64,000 nt of DNA from the NCBI GenBank assembly GCA_963921195.1, contig OY992536.1, positions 289,001,530-289,065,529 on the forward strand, in the 5' to 3' direction. Shown here piece after piece: positions 40,050 through 52,719 of this stretch. Numbering within the stretch: the stretch's first letter is position 1; every line of letters starts with the position of its first letter. This DNA comes from Pegoplata infirma. Its lineage: Eukaryota; Arthropoda; Insecta; Diptera; Anthomyiidae. The notes beneath the pieces are model-generated. The model was given only the letters and a program-made list of their open reading frames with translations, searched no databases and had not been told where the DNA came from. A program made the translations under genes and the position numbers.

Positions 40050-40057
40050 GTAGATTC

Positions 40058-41064
40058 TAGAGTTGTGTCCTTCACGAACGAACTAGTTAAATTGAACTAT
40101 TCACTTAACTGAACGGTTTATCTACTTCGTTCATTTCAGCTCTTTTCGTTCATTCAGCTCAATTGGTCATTACATCATTTTGATCTTTCAGTTCGGTCGT
40201 TCAATTTTGTATACCCTCCAACCACAGTATGGGGGTATACTCACTTTGTCATTCCGTTTGTAACGCATCGAAATATCGGTCGGGGACCCCATAAAGTATA
40301 TATATTTTATTGATCCATGATCGATTCTAAGACATTCTGTGAATGTCCGTTTGTCCATCCGTCCGTCTGTCTGTAGATAACACAATGCAGTTCAAAATAA
40401 AACAGCTAGACTCCTGAAGTTTGGCACAAATATGTCTCATGTTCATAGGCAGGTTAAGTTCGTGAATGGACAAAATCGGGTCAAGGGGAAAAAAAGTTCC
40501 CCCTTGAAGAACTGAACCAACCTCTGAAAAAATACACTTTTTTACATGTTTTTTGTATTTTTGTTAAATAAATGAAACATTTGGTGTATTTATCGTGATG
40601 GAAAGGTGCTGTAAAAGTTACCCACTGACTCCCATCACGGCCCCCCCCAAAATAACTTTTTACTTTTTGGAGGGTATAAAAGATTCGGCACAGCCGAATT
40701 TAACACTCTCACTTGGTTTTGTTAATTTTTGACATTAGGCATTAGTTTTCTCTCCTATTTTGGCACGCTTTTTTATGATTTATGTTTTTTTTTTACAAAT
40801 ATTGTGTATATTTTTATTTTTAATTAATGTTTTTATATAACATTCTTGTATGTTCTGAACGAAATCCAAAACAACAGACATGTTCAAAATGATTCGTTCA
40901 CGAGCTGTTTAACGAAAACAATAATTGACCGATTTGAAGTAGATGAACGACCAACAGTCATGATCAAAATGATTCTTTCACGAACTGTTGAACGAAAAAC
41001 GGTATTTTATCTGAAATGAACGAAAATGAGCACTCACTCAATTGAACGATTAAGCACAAGTCTA
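40058..41064. mobile_element. hAT-type element with GAACGAA subterminal repeats, exact 8-bp TSD
   Basis: It begins TAGAGTTGTG and ends CACAAGTCTA, flanked by GTAGATTC at 40050-40057 and 41065-41072. GTTCATT, GAACGAA and similar motifs are dense in the first 150 and last 220 bp, as in hAT subterminal regions. A HINE-like repeat (about 40208-40722) is inserted in the middle. No transposase. Confidence 0.75.
40208..40722 (+). mobile_element. HINE-like (Helentron-associated type) repeat, near complete
   Basis: It starts with the hairpin TATACCCTCCAACCACAG...GGGGGTATA and GTCATTCCGTTTGTAAC. It ends with GGAGGGTATAAAAGATTCGG...CCGAATTTAACACTCTCACTTG. The subterminal inverted pair ACCCTCCA/TGGAGGGT, the 3' GGC...GCC hairpin and the absence of a TSD fit the Helentron/HINE type; that class is inferred. 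Nested in the hAT-type element. Confidence 0.5.
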
Positions 41065-42060
41065 GTAGATTCCACTACAAAAGATAGTTAAAACAACTGC
41101 ATTTGTTGTTGTTTAGGCGTCCACTACATTTTACGGTAAAATCAACCAAAAATTGTTGTTGTTTTTAACTATTATTTAACAACTACAAAAAACGGTAAAA
41201 ACTACTTCAAATTACAGTTCTTATTATCCTCGGATAAATTGTAAATAATGAAGAAAAAAAAAAATTACAGTTGTTTTTACTGTAACTCAAATTGTATGAA
41301 TTTTTTATTAACAAAGAAAAAAATTTTAACGTCAAAAACGGTTAAAAGTATTTGAAAATAATTCCTGCTGCATCTGACAACTCGTTCAACACATCCGTTT
41401 TTTAAAAACTTCTAGAAAATTATAAGTTTTTTTTTTATAGACTAAAAATAACTACATAAAACAACTGTTACTATAATGCAGTAATTTTTTGTATTTATTT
41501 TTTAAAACGGCTACAAAAAATAGTTGTTTGAGATTTTTCGTTCAAAAACAACTGAAATTGTAGTTGAAAACAACAACTACTACATGCTACACAAATGACC
41601 GTCATGTAGTAACGGCAATAGTTTTCTAAGTGTGTTTGAAAACACGTATATTTTATTGTTTGGGGAATTTTGTTGATATTTTGGTTATATTTTTAGGGAC
41701 AACTATGGCAACTTAAGATTTTCCCAAGTGTCCTGGCAAATTTGTATTCTAATGGACCTTAAAGTTATGTTTTGCAAATTTGAGGCCAATTGGATGTAAT
41801 TAAACTGTGGCGCCCGGCAATCAAAGTTTCGGATATTTGAACATTTAAAAAAAAATATTATTAAAAAATATGTCTTGTGACACATCATGTTTATTTAGTT
41901 TAATGTGCTTAACACAAATACTAAAAATATAAAATCGCCCAATCGTCAATTTTCAAAAATGACGATTTTTTTCCTACGTTCAAGAAATTTCTTAAAAGAA
42001 TCTAAAAATTTTGTTCTTTGACCCTTCCAGTGAGAAAAACTTTCATTTAAAATTATTTTA
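41065..42060. repeat. AACAACTAC-rich repeat and 41700-41890 relic
   Basis: 41090-41640 is rich in ACAACTACAAAA and TTGTTGTTG in inverted arrangement. 41700-41890 relates inverted to 1640-1830. No gene. Confidence 0.4.
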
Positions 42061-42075
42061 AGCCAAATGCGATCA

Positions 42076-42168
42076 TTTTAACCAATGGCGCCCTTCGATC
42101 AAAGTTTTGTTTTTTTAGCAAATTTTTACAAAAAACTCCAAACTTTGATTGAAGGGCGCCACGGGTTA
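42076..42168. repeat. hairpin repeat 1 (GGCGCCCTTCGATCAAAGTTT)
   Basis: GGCGCCCTTCGATCAAAGTT and AACTTTGATTGAAGGGCGCC are near-perfect inverted arms of about 21 bp around a 40-bp loop. Confidence 0.75.
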
Positions 42169-42514
42169 AATGGTCTGTTTTTTTCTCAAATTAAGTTTGA
42201 ATGAAAGATTGTCTCAATATCCATGAAGTAATCACGCGAAAAAAGTTTTTAATTTTTTAATTTCTTAAACGTAGGAAAACACCGTAAACTTTAGAAATTG
42301 TTTGACAAATTTTAACTGACGATGTCTTGATTACCACTTTACCAATATAAGAAATTTTTTGATATTCATATTCAGCATGCCAAAAATAATAATAATGTAT
42401 CGCAAGATTTTTATTTTTATTTTTCCTTTTTTGAAAAATCCAAAATACTGGTGGAAATTCTCCTGAAACTGAAACAAACTTTTATTTAAAATAAATTTGT
42501 GACAAATTCGATCA

Positions 42515-42612
42515 TTTTAACCCGTAGGGCCCCTCGATCGAAACTTTGGGTTTTTAGAAAAGGTTCACCAAAATCTCTAAACTTTGATCGAAGGGCGACG
42601 TGGGTTAAAATG
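42515..42612. repeat. hairpin repeat 2, related to hairpin 1
   Basis: CCCCTCGATCGAAACTTTG and CTAAACTTTGATCGAAGGGC form the arms. The same flanking AACCCGT/ACGxGGGTTAAA is seen. Diverged from hairpin 1. Confidence 0.65.
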
Positions 42613-42639
42613 TTAGAATAAAAAAAATAAAAAAAAATT

Positions 42640-44100
42640 TTGGAATTTTTCGAAAAAATTTATATGGTGTTATGTATCTCGAAGACCGCTAGATCGATTT
42701 TTCACTTATTAATTTTTCAAAAATTCAAAATGATCGGATTTGGCTCAAATTAAGTTAAAATCAAAGACTTTCTCAAGTTCTATGAAAGTGTCAAGGGAAA
42801 GAAATTTTGAAATTTTTTTATAATTTAATTGTTGAACATGGGAAAATCTATTTTTTTTGCGAGTTTCAAATAGCGATATCTCAGAAACCCTATGACCAAT
42901 TTTATTTCATTGTTGGTATTCGACTCGGATTTAGCGCTCCAAAAACATTTGGAAATACGGAACCAGAATTTTTATATTTTCATGTAATTATTTCAATACT
43001 AAAACAATCTTGGTTTTCTTATCCTATTTTAAAATATCTCAGAAATTGTAGATCGTACAGCCATAGAACTAATCCGTGGTTCAAAGTTCTAAAAAAAACA
43101 GTTTTTAAGTGCTATTTTTAATATTCTTAAGAATCATTATTGACTATTTTTCCTATATATTTGACTCACTACTGTTTTATTAAATAAAATTTTTAAATTA
43201 AAACACATGAATTTTTAAATGAATCCTGGAAACAACATTTATTACCAAAAAAAAGTCTAGTTAATTTAATTTTACAAATATATTTAATAAATAAATTAAA
43301 AAAAGTAAATTCTATATAAAAATAAAATCACAAAATCTTATATTAAAAAATATCATATAAATATTGCAAATTTTGCATTCAAATATTAACAAATCAATAT
43401 AATTAAACTGTATGATGTGCAAAAAAAAAAAGAAAAATAAACAAAATTAATATACATATTTTATATTTTCATTTATTTGAGAGGAAATAAATTTTATATT
43501 TAAATGTAAATTGTATAAAATAATTATAAAAAAAAATTGTTGTAAAATTATTAATATATCATAAATAAAGCAAATTATTCATATGAAAGATGAATTGATA
43601 TTTATAAGAGTTTTTAATTCATAACAAAATTGTGGTTTATTTTCATCATGTCTGATAATATATAATTATATGTGAAATGACCAAAATTGAGATCTAATTA
43701 TATCTAGGATTTGGTAAAAATTTGACATTTTATTATATCTAATCAGATACAGTTATATACAATCAGATGCAATTATATATTATCAAATCAAATCAGATCT
43801 GATAATATCAAATCGATTTTTGCACGGGTTTATATATTTTTTTAATTGTTGTATTAAAATTGTTATTTATTGTTTTACATCTTAATTTAAGGCCAATTAT
43901 AACGTTGCAACTGTGATAAACGGGTTTCGGAGTTTTGTGTAAAAAACTAATGTATACTTTTAGGCTTAAAGAAAAACAAAAATGATATTTAGTAAACTCT
44001 AAAAAATACTTGTATATACTACTAAAAATAGTATTCATTTTTAAATCGTAAACGAAATTTAAAAAATTTGAAGCCTCCAAAACCGGGTTAATTTTCAGAA
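42640..44100. other. AT-rich stretch with AATCAGATxTGATAAT repeat
   Basis: 43660-43830 carries TATAATCAGATxCAATTATAT-type repeats; a like block is at 46600-46952. The 104-codon frame at 42807 shows no family features. No gene supported. Confidence 0.35.
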
Positions 44101-44845
44101 GCTATGTATTGTGAAAAATGCCCGCGAATTTTGTACTCTTGCCCAAACATTAAATCATGATAATGTTTTGCAGAAGATTTGGGTGTACTTGCCAAAGCAA
44201 AGTTTTTTTAAAAAAAATAATGTTATATTACTTTGCTATTCCATGAACAACAAATTAAAATATCTTTCGAGGACCCCATAAAAAAACCAAAAGAGCTGTA
44301 CATTTTGTAAGTGAGTGCAAAAATAAGTGCAAAAAAGTGTCTTTACATTTTGGAGAGTATAAAAGATTCGGCATCAAAGAATATAACACTCTCACTTGTT
44401 TTATGTACATTTGATAAACAAATGGAAAATTTTTATGCGAAAAGCTTAGACTTGGTTAAAAAGTAGTTTTGGGAAAAAAAATGTTTTTTTTTTCACGAAA
44501 AACAAAATTATGTTAAAAAAAATTAATGAAAAAAATTTTGATGAAAAAAAATTTTTGATGAAAAGAAAAATTTTTTGATGTAAAAAAAATTGATGAAAAA
44601 AAAATATTAAAAAAAAATTTTTTTGGTGATAACAAAAAATTTGATAAAATAATTGATGAAAAAATATGATAAAAAAAATTTATGAAAAAAATATGATAAA
44701 AAAAATTTGATGAAAAAAATAATGAAAAAAAAATTTTTAAAAAAAAATATGATGAAAAAAAAAAAAATTAATGAAAAAAAAATTTGATGAAAAAAATTAA
44801 TGAAAAAAAAAAAAAATTTGATGAAAAAAATTAATGAAAAAAAAA
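44101..44845. repeat. 745-bp tandem duplication, copy 1
   Basis: It starts GCTATGTATTGTG and ends in ATGAAAAAAATT low-complexity DNA. It includes the HINE-like 3' end GGAGAGTATAAAAGATTCGGC. Only one difference from copy 2 was seen (TTTTTTTAAAAAAAATAATG against TTTTTTTAGAAAAAATAATG, near 44211). Confidence 0.9.
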
Positions 44846-45590
44846 GCTATGTATTGTGAAAAATGCCCGCGAATTTTGTACTCTTGCCCAAACATTAAAT
44901 CATGATAATGTTTTGCAGAAGATTTGGGTGTACTTGCCAAAGCAAAGTTTTTTTAGAAAAAATAATGTTATATTACTTTGCTATTCCATGAACAACAAAT
45001 TAAAATATCTTTCGAGGACCCCATAAAAAAACCAAAAGAGCTGTACATTTTGTAAGTGAGTGCAAAAATAAGTGCAAAAAAGTGTCTTTACATTTTGGAG
45101 AGTATAAAAGATTCGGCATCAAAGAATATAACACTCTCACTTGTTTTATGTACATTTGATAAACAAATGGAAAATTTTTATGCGAAAAGCTTAGACTTGG
45201 TTAAAAAGTAGTTTTGGGAAAAAAAATGTTTTTTTTTTCACGAAAAACAAAATTATGTTAAAAAAAATTAATGAAAAAAATTTTGATGAAAAAAAATTTT
45301 TGATGAAAAGAAAAATTTTTTGATGTAAAAAAAATTGATGAAAAAAAAATATTAAAAAAAAATTTTTTTGGTGATAACAAAAAATTTGATAAAATAATTG
45401 ATGAAAAAATATGATAAAAAAAATTTATGAAAAAAATATGATAAAAAAAATTTGATGAAAAAAATAATGAAAAAAAAATTTTTAAAAAAAAATATGATGA
45501 AAAAAAAAAAAATTAATGAAAAAAAAATTTGATGAAAAAAATTAATGAAAAAAAAAAAAAATTTGATGAAAAAAATTAATGAAAAAAAAA
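44846..45590. repeat. 745-bp tandem duplication, copy 2
   Basis: Directly follows copy 1 without spacer. The A-rich ATGAAAAA tract continues to about 45690 beyond the unit. A diverged single relative of the first 380 bp is at 63228-63500. Confidence 0.9.
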
Positions 45591-45699
45591 AAAAAAAAAT
45601 TATGAAAAAAAAAATTTGATGGAAAAAAATTGATGGAAAAAAAAATTAATAAAAAAAAAAATTGATGAAAAAAAATTATGAAAAATTTGTTGAAAAATA

Positions 45700-46597
45700 A
45701 TTATGTTACTTTTTATTCATCAGCAGGTGAAAAACGGCTGTATTCACCACGAGGTGAAGTATTATCCAAGTTTCAAACCCAAGTTATTAAAATTTTTGGT
45801 TTTAAGAAAATGAAAATAGTAATTCTTGTTTTCTTTTTCGGTAATTTTTAGCTTATATAGTCAAACTGAGGTGGCGTCCTGCAACTTTTTTAAAATTAGA
45901 CACCAGCCTAAAAACATTATCATGTTAAAATGTCAAATTTTAGTTTGAAACCTTTACATAAACGGAAATATTTACTTTTCAGAACTTTTTGGAACATTTA
46001 AGCGAGGGATGCATTTAAGCGGGTAATGATGTATTACCATAGGAGCTACCCTAATGAGTTACAACTTGAAGTAAATAATTGTTAAATAAAAAACAACACA
46101 TCACAAATCTTAACAATTCATTCTGCAGAAAAACAAAGCAAAAAAAAAGGATGTTGATAAAAGAAATTGCGTTAATTAATTTTAATTTGCATTTTATATC
46201 TCAAGAATAATTGTTGTAGCTGTAGTAACAGTTAAGGGTGTTAAATGATGATGGTGCTTTTTTGGATGACAGAAAAAGGTTTTAAAAGAAATATAAGTTT
46301 TCTTTAGTATTAAAAAAAACTTAATAATTTAGGTAAGTCAAAAGCAACAATAGTTGTATTTTTTAAACACTTGGATATGGATTGAGTATACAAAATATCA
46401 GCACAAATAATCTTATTATTAATAAGGTTTTATCTATCTACAAATCTTCCTGTTTTTATCATTTTTAAAGCATACCTTAAGGTGCGAACAATAACACTGT
46501 GCTAGTCGCAAAAATTAACAAGCTGGGCACCTTGCTGTTAAAGCTAATTCGGTTACGCTGAATTCCATGGTGCTAGTCATTTTTCGAAGTTAGCGCT
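45700..46597. other. unassigned AT-rich stretch
   Basis: No gene recognised. Short CTGTGCTAGTCGCAAAA/GGTGCTAGTCATTTTTCG phrases near 46495-46590 hint at a small inverted element. Confidence 0.3.
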
Positions 46598-46952
46598 CCC
46601 CGAGTAAAAAAAAACTTTTAAGATCTAATTTGATCTCAAAATTGGCTGTATCAAGTTGTATCAGATATTTATCTAATTGTATTATTTTACATACACAAAT
46701 ATAAAAATTGATACAATTAGATCCGAATTTTGGCACATCCAATTAAATCTACTTGATCTTATTTTATATAAATTAATCTAGATTTATATAATTACATAAA
46801 GTCAGATATATTTATGTATAAATAACCTCAGATAAGAAAATGGAGCCACAATAAATTTTAGATAAAATTAGATTTGAACATATAAAAAGTCATATATAAT
46901 TTAATATGATTGTATCAAATTATATATCATTATATCAAAAATTTTTTACTAG
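46598..46952. mobile_element. possible small TIR element with ATCAAATTATAT repeats
   Basis: The ends AGTAAAAAA and TTTTTTACT enclose 355 bp of AGATCTAATTTGATC/ATATCATTATATCAAA-type repeats. Related to 43660-43830. Ends tentative. Confidence 0.4.
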
Positions 46953-47874
46953 GGTCGTATTCGCGATAGTCGCGATTTAAAATTTTGATACTCAAGTTCG
47001 TAAAAACGATATTTTAAACTTTTGCGATTTTTAATTTTTAAATTTAAAACCATTAAATCTGTTAAATTAATACAACAAACCATAATACTGTAAATTTTTT
47101 CGCAAAAAATATATTTTGTTCGCGAATGACAAACTTATACGACTAACAATAAGTGAATGGTGTAAAAAACACAGCAAATATGCAGGTAAATAACATTATT
47201 AACTTAATCAATCAACTTGTTCGTTAAAACTCTTCAAAATGTGTTATAAATACAACATAAAAATGTTATTAAAAATACTTAAAATGCCACAATTTCTACT
47301 TAGCTAGATTATATGTTAAAATGATGCTTGATTTTTATCTTTCTTTTTTTTTAAATAACTTCCCAGAATTTCAATTCACTTAAAATATGTCAATTGAGAT
47401 TCTTGGAAATTCCATTGTATATTTAAAATCCATTTAATAAATTAATCACAATTATTATAATTTCAAAAATTTCATAATATAAAAAAATGTAAATTCTTTG
47501 ACATTTACCTTTTGGCATTGTATTCCATAGTCAATGTTTATGTATTCCTTGTATACGAGTATGTACATTTATTCCTTAAATTATCTGCTTAATGTGATCT
47601 TTTTATAATAAATATATATAGGCACACATACAAGCAACACACTTACAACACACACACAAACACACACACATAATGACAACAATAAAGTGTTAAAAAATCT
47701 CACTAAACACTGTAACAAATCAAATAAAAAAAATCCTGACGAACATTTTTATACGAACACACAATGAAATTTTGACAAAATTTTCTTTTTGCCAAATTGA
47801 GTGAAGTGCGTAAAAAGCACGTATTTACATAAAATTGAACACGAAAAAAGGAAACAATTTTCCTTTTTATTTTT
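46953..47874. other. unassigned stretch, (CA)n microsatellite
   Basis: CACACACAAACACACACAC at 47650-47668. Inverted GTCGTATTCGCGA/TCGCGAATGAC phrases at 46954 and 47118. No gene. Confidence 0.35.
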
Positions 47875-48006
47875 GCTAATACCCTCCACTGAATAAAAAA
47901 TATTATATGTATATAAGTTTGTCATTCCGTGTGTGACAGATCAAATGATTCGTAATGCTCGATCGATATTAAGGGGGGCTAATACGTCTCAAAAGCCTCA
48001 AACGGC
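47875..48006 (+). mobile_element. HINE-like repeat, 5' fragment
   Basis: TACCCTCCACTGAATAAAA...TATATAAGTTTGTCATTCCG is the family start; the rest is absent. Confidence 0.45.
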
Positions 48007-48345
48007 TGCAGTTTTACAGCAACAACTACCCAACCGATTTTAATGAAATTTTTCTTACTTGTAGATTATTAAATTCTCTAGTAGTTATCGTGGCAATTTT
48101 TTTTGTCATTTTAACTAATGAAATTATTTTTTTAGTTAAGAGAAGAAAAGTATTTTTTTTAAGTTTACATTACTTTAACAAAAATCATTAGTTTTCAAAA
48201 ATGGCCTCGATAAATACTAGAGAATGTATTAACCTACAAACCAAAAAAAAATGTCGACGAAATCGGTTCAGTAGTTATTGCTGTACAACAGCAGCCGCTA
48301 GCATTGCCACTCATTCCACAATTGAGTGGCAACGCTAGCGAATCT
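48007..48345. repeat. foldback repeat and CGCTAGC hairpin
   Basis: Arms 48007-48082 and 48219-48297 pair (TACAGCAACAACTACCCAACC with GGTTCAGTAGTTATTGCTGTA). Beside it CGCTAGCATTGCCACTCA and TGAGTGGCAACGCTAGCG (48296-48341) make an 18-bp-arm hairpin. Confidence 0.7.
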
Positions 48346-48889
48346 AGTTGACCAAATTTTGACTTATAAAACTTTAAAAAGTTTTTTAATGTACTATGGC
48401 TCTTTTTTATCTCCTTTAACAATGGCAAGATCCTCCAGCCGAAGAAAAACATTCTGAAAAAGTGTCTTTTGGAGATTTCCGAAAATAATTAATATAATAA
48501 AAAAAATAATCGCATCACTTGGGAATAACCAGTTTTTAAATGTTCGTCATAATCCAACTTAAGTTTTTACGAAAAAAATGAAGATCCACCTTTTTTATTT
48601 ATATAAAATCAGAAGACGGCTGGACCGATTTGGCTATTTTTGTTAAAGGTTCATCATAATCCAACTTAAGTGATTACAGAAAAAAATTGACTACGCCCAC
48701 TTTTTTCGACATATCTAAAATCGATGAACAGCTGGGCCGAATTAACAAATTTTTTTTAATGTTGAAATGAAAAGTTGTCAAAAATCGCAGAACGGCTGTA
48801 CCAGCTTTGATTTTTTTTAATGTTCGTAATAGTCCACATAGCCAAATTTATAACATCTTCGCCGATCAACTAATAAGTTGAAAGTCTGA
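48346..48889. other. unassigned repeat-like stretch
   Basis: Repeated GGCTGGACCGATTTGGCTAT-like phrases every 60-110 bp (48613, 48731, 48795), suggesting old tandem or nested repeats. No gene. Confidence 0.3.
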
Positions 48890-49215
48890 TTGTTCAGTCT
48901 GTTTGAACATTTGCGATTTACCATTTAAATTCCATATGCTACTTGTAGTATAGTATTTTAATATTTGCTAAATAGTCTTGATAATGAAATCTGCCAAACT
49001 CCGAAAAACTTGACGGCTAAGTTTCGTAAAAATTACCAACATAAATAAATTTAAAACAGAAAAATATTTTTTTTAATTTTTGTATGAGAATATCATAGTT
49101 TTAATTAGTAAAGAAAAAATTACCTCGAGCTAGAAAAACCCTGCTCAAAATATAGTATTTTAAAGGTCTAAAAAACTAATTTTATTTTTAAAATAAAAAG
49201 AAATCAGATTTTGAA
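48890..49215. mobile_element. AGCTCGAGGT family copy
   Basis: Carries GTCTTGATAATGAAATCTG, AACATAAATAAATTTAAAACAG and ACCTCGAGCTAGAAAAACC in family order. Confidence 0.55.
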
Positions 49216-50689
49216 CAAAATCTCAAAAGTCCATATATTTGAGCTTTGCAACAACAACTAGCATATTGTACTATCCATTGGGTAACCATATCGTCGAACT
49301 ATATTCAATAAATGCCAACTCTAAAAAGCTTACTTTTCAGGAGAGCTAGAAATCTAGTTATTTCGCATATTATTGCAAAAATAAACTATGTACCTTCCAC
49401 AAGTTGGTTTAAATATTCTAAACAATTTTTACCTATGCAAAAATTTTCATATTTTGCACTTGTTTGCGTATTTTTCAGAGATGGCATTTATTACTATATC
49501 AAAAAACAAATATTTTTTTAGAGTTGGCATATTTTGTCGGAAAATAAATATATTTGTTTTTTTAATTGTGTTTATATATTGTTGGACTGTATATTTTATA
49601 ACTGAATTTTTATTTAGTTCGGTTTAATTCCATATTAATTATTTCTGAGAAATAATAATTGTTGTACAATGAGAAAATCTGAAAAAAATCAAGTGACAAC
49701 ACAGGCTAAGTGGAGATGTCGACAGCTTTCGGAAGATGCCATCCTTCCATCATCAGCACTCCTTCGATTGCCACACACTTAATGTGTGTCAGATTAAAAT
49801 TAGCCATTTAAATGAAACTTTTGAAGAAATTAAGAATTGGAATTACTCCTCTTTGTGTTGAATAACCCGTATTCACCATTAATTCGTGTTGTATTCATTT
49901 GGCAGAAACTTAATCCATCTTAACTTTTAACAGAGTTGTATTTTTCCCATTGTTAACCCTTAGTAGGACTTTTCAAGTCTGGAAAAATGTCCGTTAGGTT
50001 TGAATTTTTGTTTCATATTTCTAATTCTTAGAAATATTACTAAATTGCAATGTACCTTATTTTTTTAATTTTTTATTATTTTTTTTGTGTTTGGTTTTTG
50101 TTATCCTTTGCAGTGTAATTGCAAAAACTGAAAAAAATTAAAAATCTTTCCATATTTTTAAGTTACTAGCTCCGAAAGCCTTTTAATCTCGGGGTGGTCA
50201 TCTTTGGCACTCTGTAACTCACGCTGTATTGTAGTAGACTCACTCCAAACTTGCTAGTTTGAAAGCTTATGTCATTGACTGTATTTGCCCCACTCATAAT
50301 GTTTCAATCTGATTAATAGTTTGAAAGTTATATGTATATAAGCAATTTTTTTTTTGCAACCACTATTTACCGAACTTTCCAAAATGGCAATATCTCGACA
50401 ACTAGCCTTTGGATATCAAAATCTTTACCGGATTCGTGTTCAGCATGGCAAATGCAATGGGATATGAGATATAATTTTTTTTTTTTAGATTTTTGAAAAT
50501 TTTTTGGAAATTTACAATGGGAGTTGGCATTTATTTTCACCAAAAAAATATCTACTTTGAGATAGCAGAATAACAAAAATGGATGTAAAACGACAAGAAA
50601 TTATTTTTTTGCGCTGAAATTTTTATCCCAGATGGGTATTGCATAGGAGAGCTATTTGCCATCGGAAACTCATTTCGGTCAGATTTGAG
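49216..50689. other. unassigned stretch, no gene supported
   Basis: A slightly less AT-rich block at 49690-49800 (CGACAGCTTTCGGAAGATGC) is unassigned. Short open frames near 49312 and 49388 overlap in different frames and show no family features. Confidence 0.3.
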
Positions 50690-51170
50690 TTGACATATTT
50701 TGAATATAGGTTCACGATATGTAAATCTGTTTTAATTATTTTTTTGTTGGTTGTTTGGACAGTCCTGATCAAACTAAAAAATGTACAATTTTCTTCTTCT
50801 AATTCTCAATGAGGGTAGAGTTGAATATGAATTAATATTTTTGTTTGATCATTAGCGATAAATCATTTAAATTTCCGTCTGCTACGTTTAGAAAAAAAGT
50901 TTTTATATTTTCTTGAAAATAGAGTCTGGCAAATTTCGAAACACAGGTCGACTAATTGTAAGTCTTGCAAAAACGACCAACGTAAATAAATTAAAATATT
51001 ATTTAATAAAAAAAATTTTTAATAATTTTCTTAAAAATTATTCTATGAGGATATCATAATTTTAATTTGGAAAGGAAAATGAGCTCGAGCTAGAATAAAC
51101 TTACCCAAAATATAATATTTTAAAGGTCGAATAAAACAATTTTTATTTTTTAATAAAAATTTATCAGAAT
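50690..51170 (+). mobile_element. AGCTCGAGGT family copy, long form
   Basis: It starts with TTGGTTGTTTGGACAGTCCTGATC and ends with GAGCTCGAGCTAGAATAAAC...AAAGGTCGAATAAAACAA. It is the inverted partner of 52720-53160. Confidence 0.6.
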
Positions 51171-51993
51171 TAGAAAAAAATTTTTAAATTTAAAATTTTT
51201 TTTCACAAAATTTTGTTTTTTTACTCAAACTTTTTTCATTCAAACTTTTGATAAAGGGTATTTAAAATGTGTCACTGCCGAATATAACATTCTAACTTGC
51301 TCTTGTTGCCTGGATTTAATACATTGACACACAAATGATGAAAATGAATGTGAAAAAAATGAATGATGATGATAACGAAACAAAAAACATTAAGAAATCA
51401 CTTACATGAACTTAAGAAATATTTAAAATTTTTTTTTTATGTAAAATTTTACAAAATTATTGTATTGTATTTTTTAGTTAGTTTAAAGAGAAGGTTTAAA
51501 GATTTAGATTTAAATGCAGTATTAAATTGAACTTAATTTGTTTAAAGTTAGATCAGTTGTCGATAGGCAGTTTTTGCTGTCTTCACTACAAAAAATTCTG
51601 AAATTATGACCCAAATAGAATAAAATTTTTGTTTAGTAAAATATAATACAACCCTATACAGTGGGACAGAATCAAGTTATTTAAGAAATAGTTAAACAAT
51701 TTCATATATAGTCATGGTCTTAACGCATGTGATTCTTACATAAGTATTTAATTGTATTAAAATTTTTTAGAATATTGTTTAATTTAAGTTTTATGTTCCT
51801 TGCCTTTGTTTACAGAAAAGTTTTGCACATTTTAAAATATTTTTTTCTATGTCTTTTTCAAAAATATACAAACACCTATTTGCTTTTAAAAACAAATAAT
51901 ATACATCAAATTTTTTCTTTGTTCCACTGTGCGCTATGATAATATTATAATGTTAAAAAATGTTAAAGTAAATGACAAAAAAAAAATATTAGT
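51171..51993. other. AT-rich stretch with possible small TIR element
   Basis: ACAGTGGGACAGAA (51659) and TTTGTTCCACTGT (51926-51938) are inverted ends about 280 bp apart. No TSD settled. No gene. Confidence 0.35.
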
Positions 51994-52134
51994 GGTATTC
52001 AGAGTCTTGCTTGCCAGCCCTGGCACTGGTGGTAAAAGAGCACTTTTCAAAATTACTTTTCAAAATACATGTATTTTTTGATAGAAGTACTCTTTTGCTA
52101 CATTGCCAGGGCTGGCAACAAGACTCTGAATACC
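51994..52134. mobile_element. 141-bp foldback MITE, GGTATTCAGAGTCTTG ends
   Basis: The left end GGTATTCAGAGTCTTG with GCCAGCCCTGGCA matches the complement on the right (TGCCAGGGCTGGCA...CAAGACTCTGAATACC). Arms about 31 bp. Confidence 0.8.
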
Positions 52135-52719
52135 TCTATTTTGTTTTATTTCCACTTCCTACTCATATTTAATCCCACACGCGTTATGGCTACGAAAAGG
52201 CATTATATATATGAGTTAAAAATATTTCAAATACCTTTAGGCTGTGGTACTCAAATACAAAAAAAAAAATTAAGGAAATTGTATACATAAATTGTTATTT
52301 TAGTCAAATATACATACATTAAATACTTTAGTGTTGTACTTGTATATGAGAAAATACCACATTTTTGCTGAAGTTCCCACAAAAATAATAATTTATCTGC
52401 CAATGGACTTAAGGTTTTAGTCAAAAAATATCTCAAAAAATGTTTTAATATAAAATCTTTTTTAATGCTAAATTTTCATAAATTTAAGAAAAGTTAGATT
52501 ACGACTATATATTTTGTGTGGATTGCCTGCTATGAGTAATACAGGTGTATTGCAATATAAACTGAAATGTGCTAAATAAATTCATACTATTCGTATTCAT
52601 ATATTTAATATCTATAATATATGACCGACCTATTAGAAACACAGCATGATAACTCACAAACATTTGTCGGAATTATTACATTCGTTTGTACACTTAAAAA
52701 AATGTTGGTAGAATATATG
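52135..52719. other. unassigned AT-rich stretch
   Basis: No gene or repeat recognised. Confidence 0.3.

Noticed and set aside
42807..43121. 104-codon frame with mixed composition
   Set aside because: No motif, codon pattern or splice context; the flanking DNA is repetitive.
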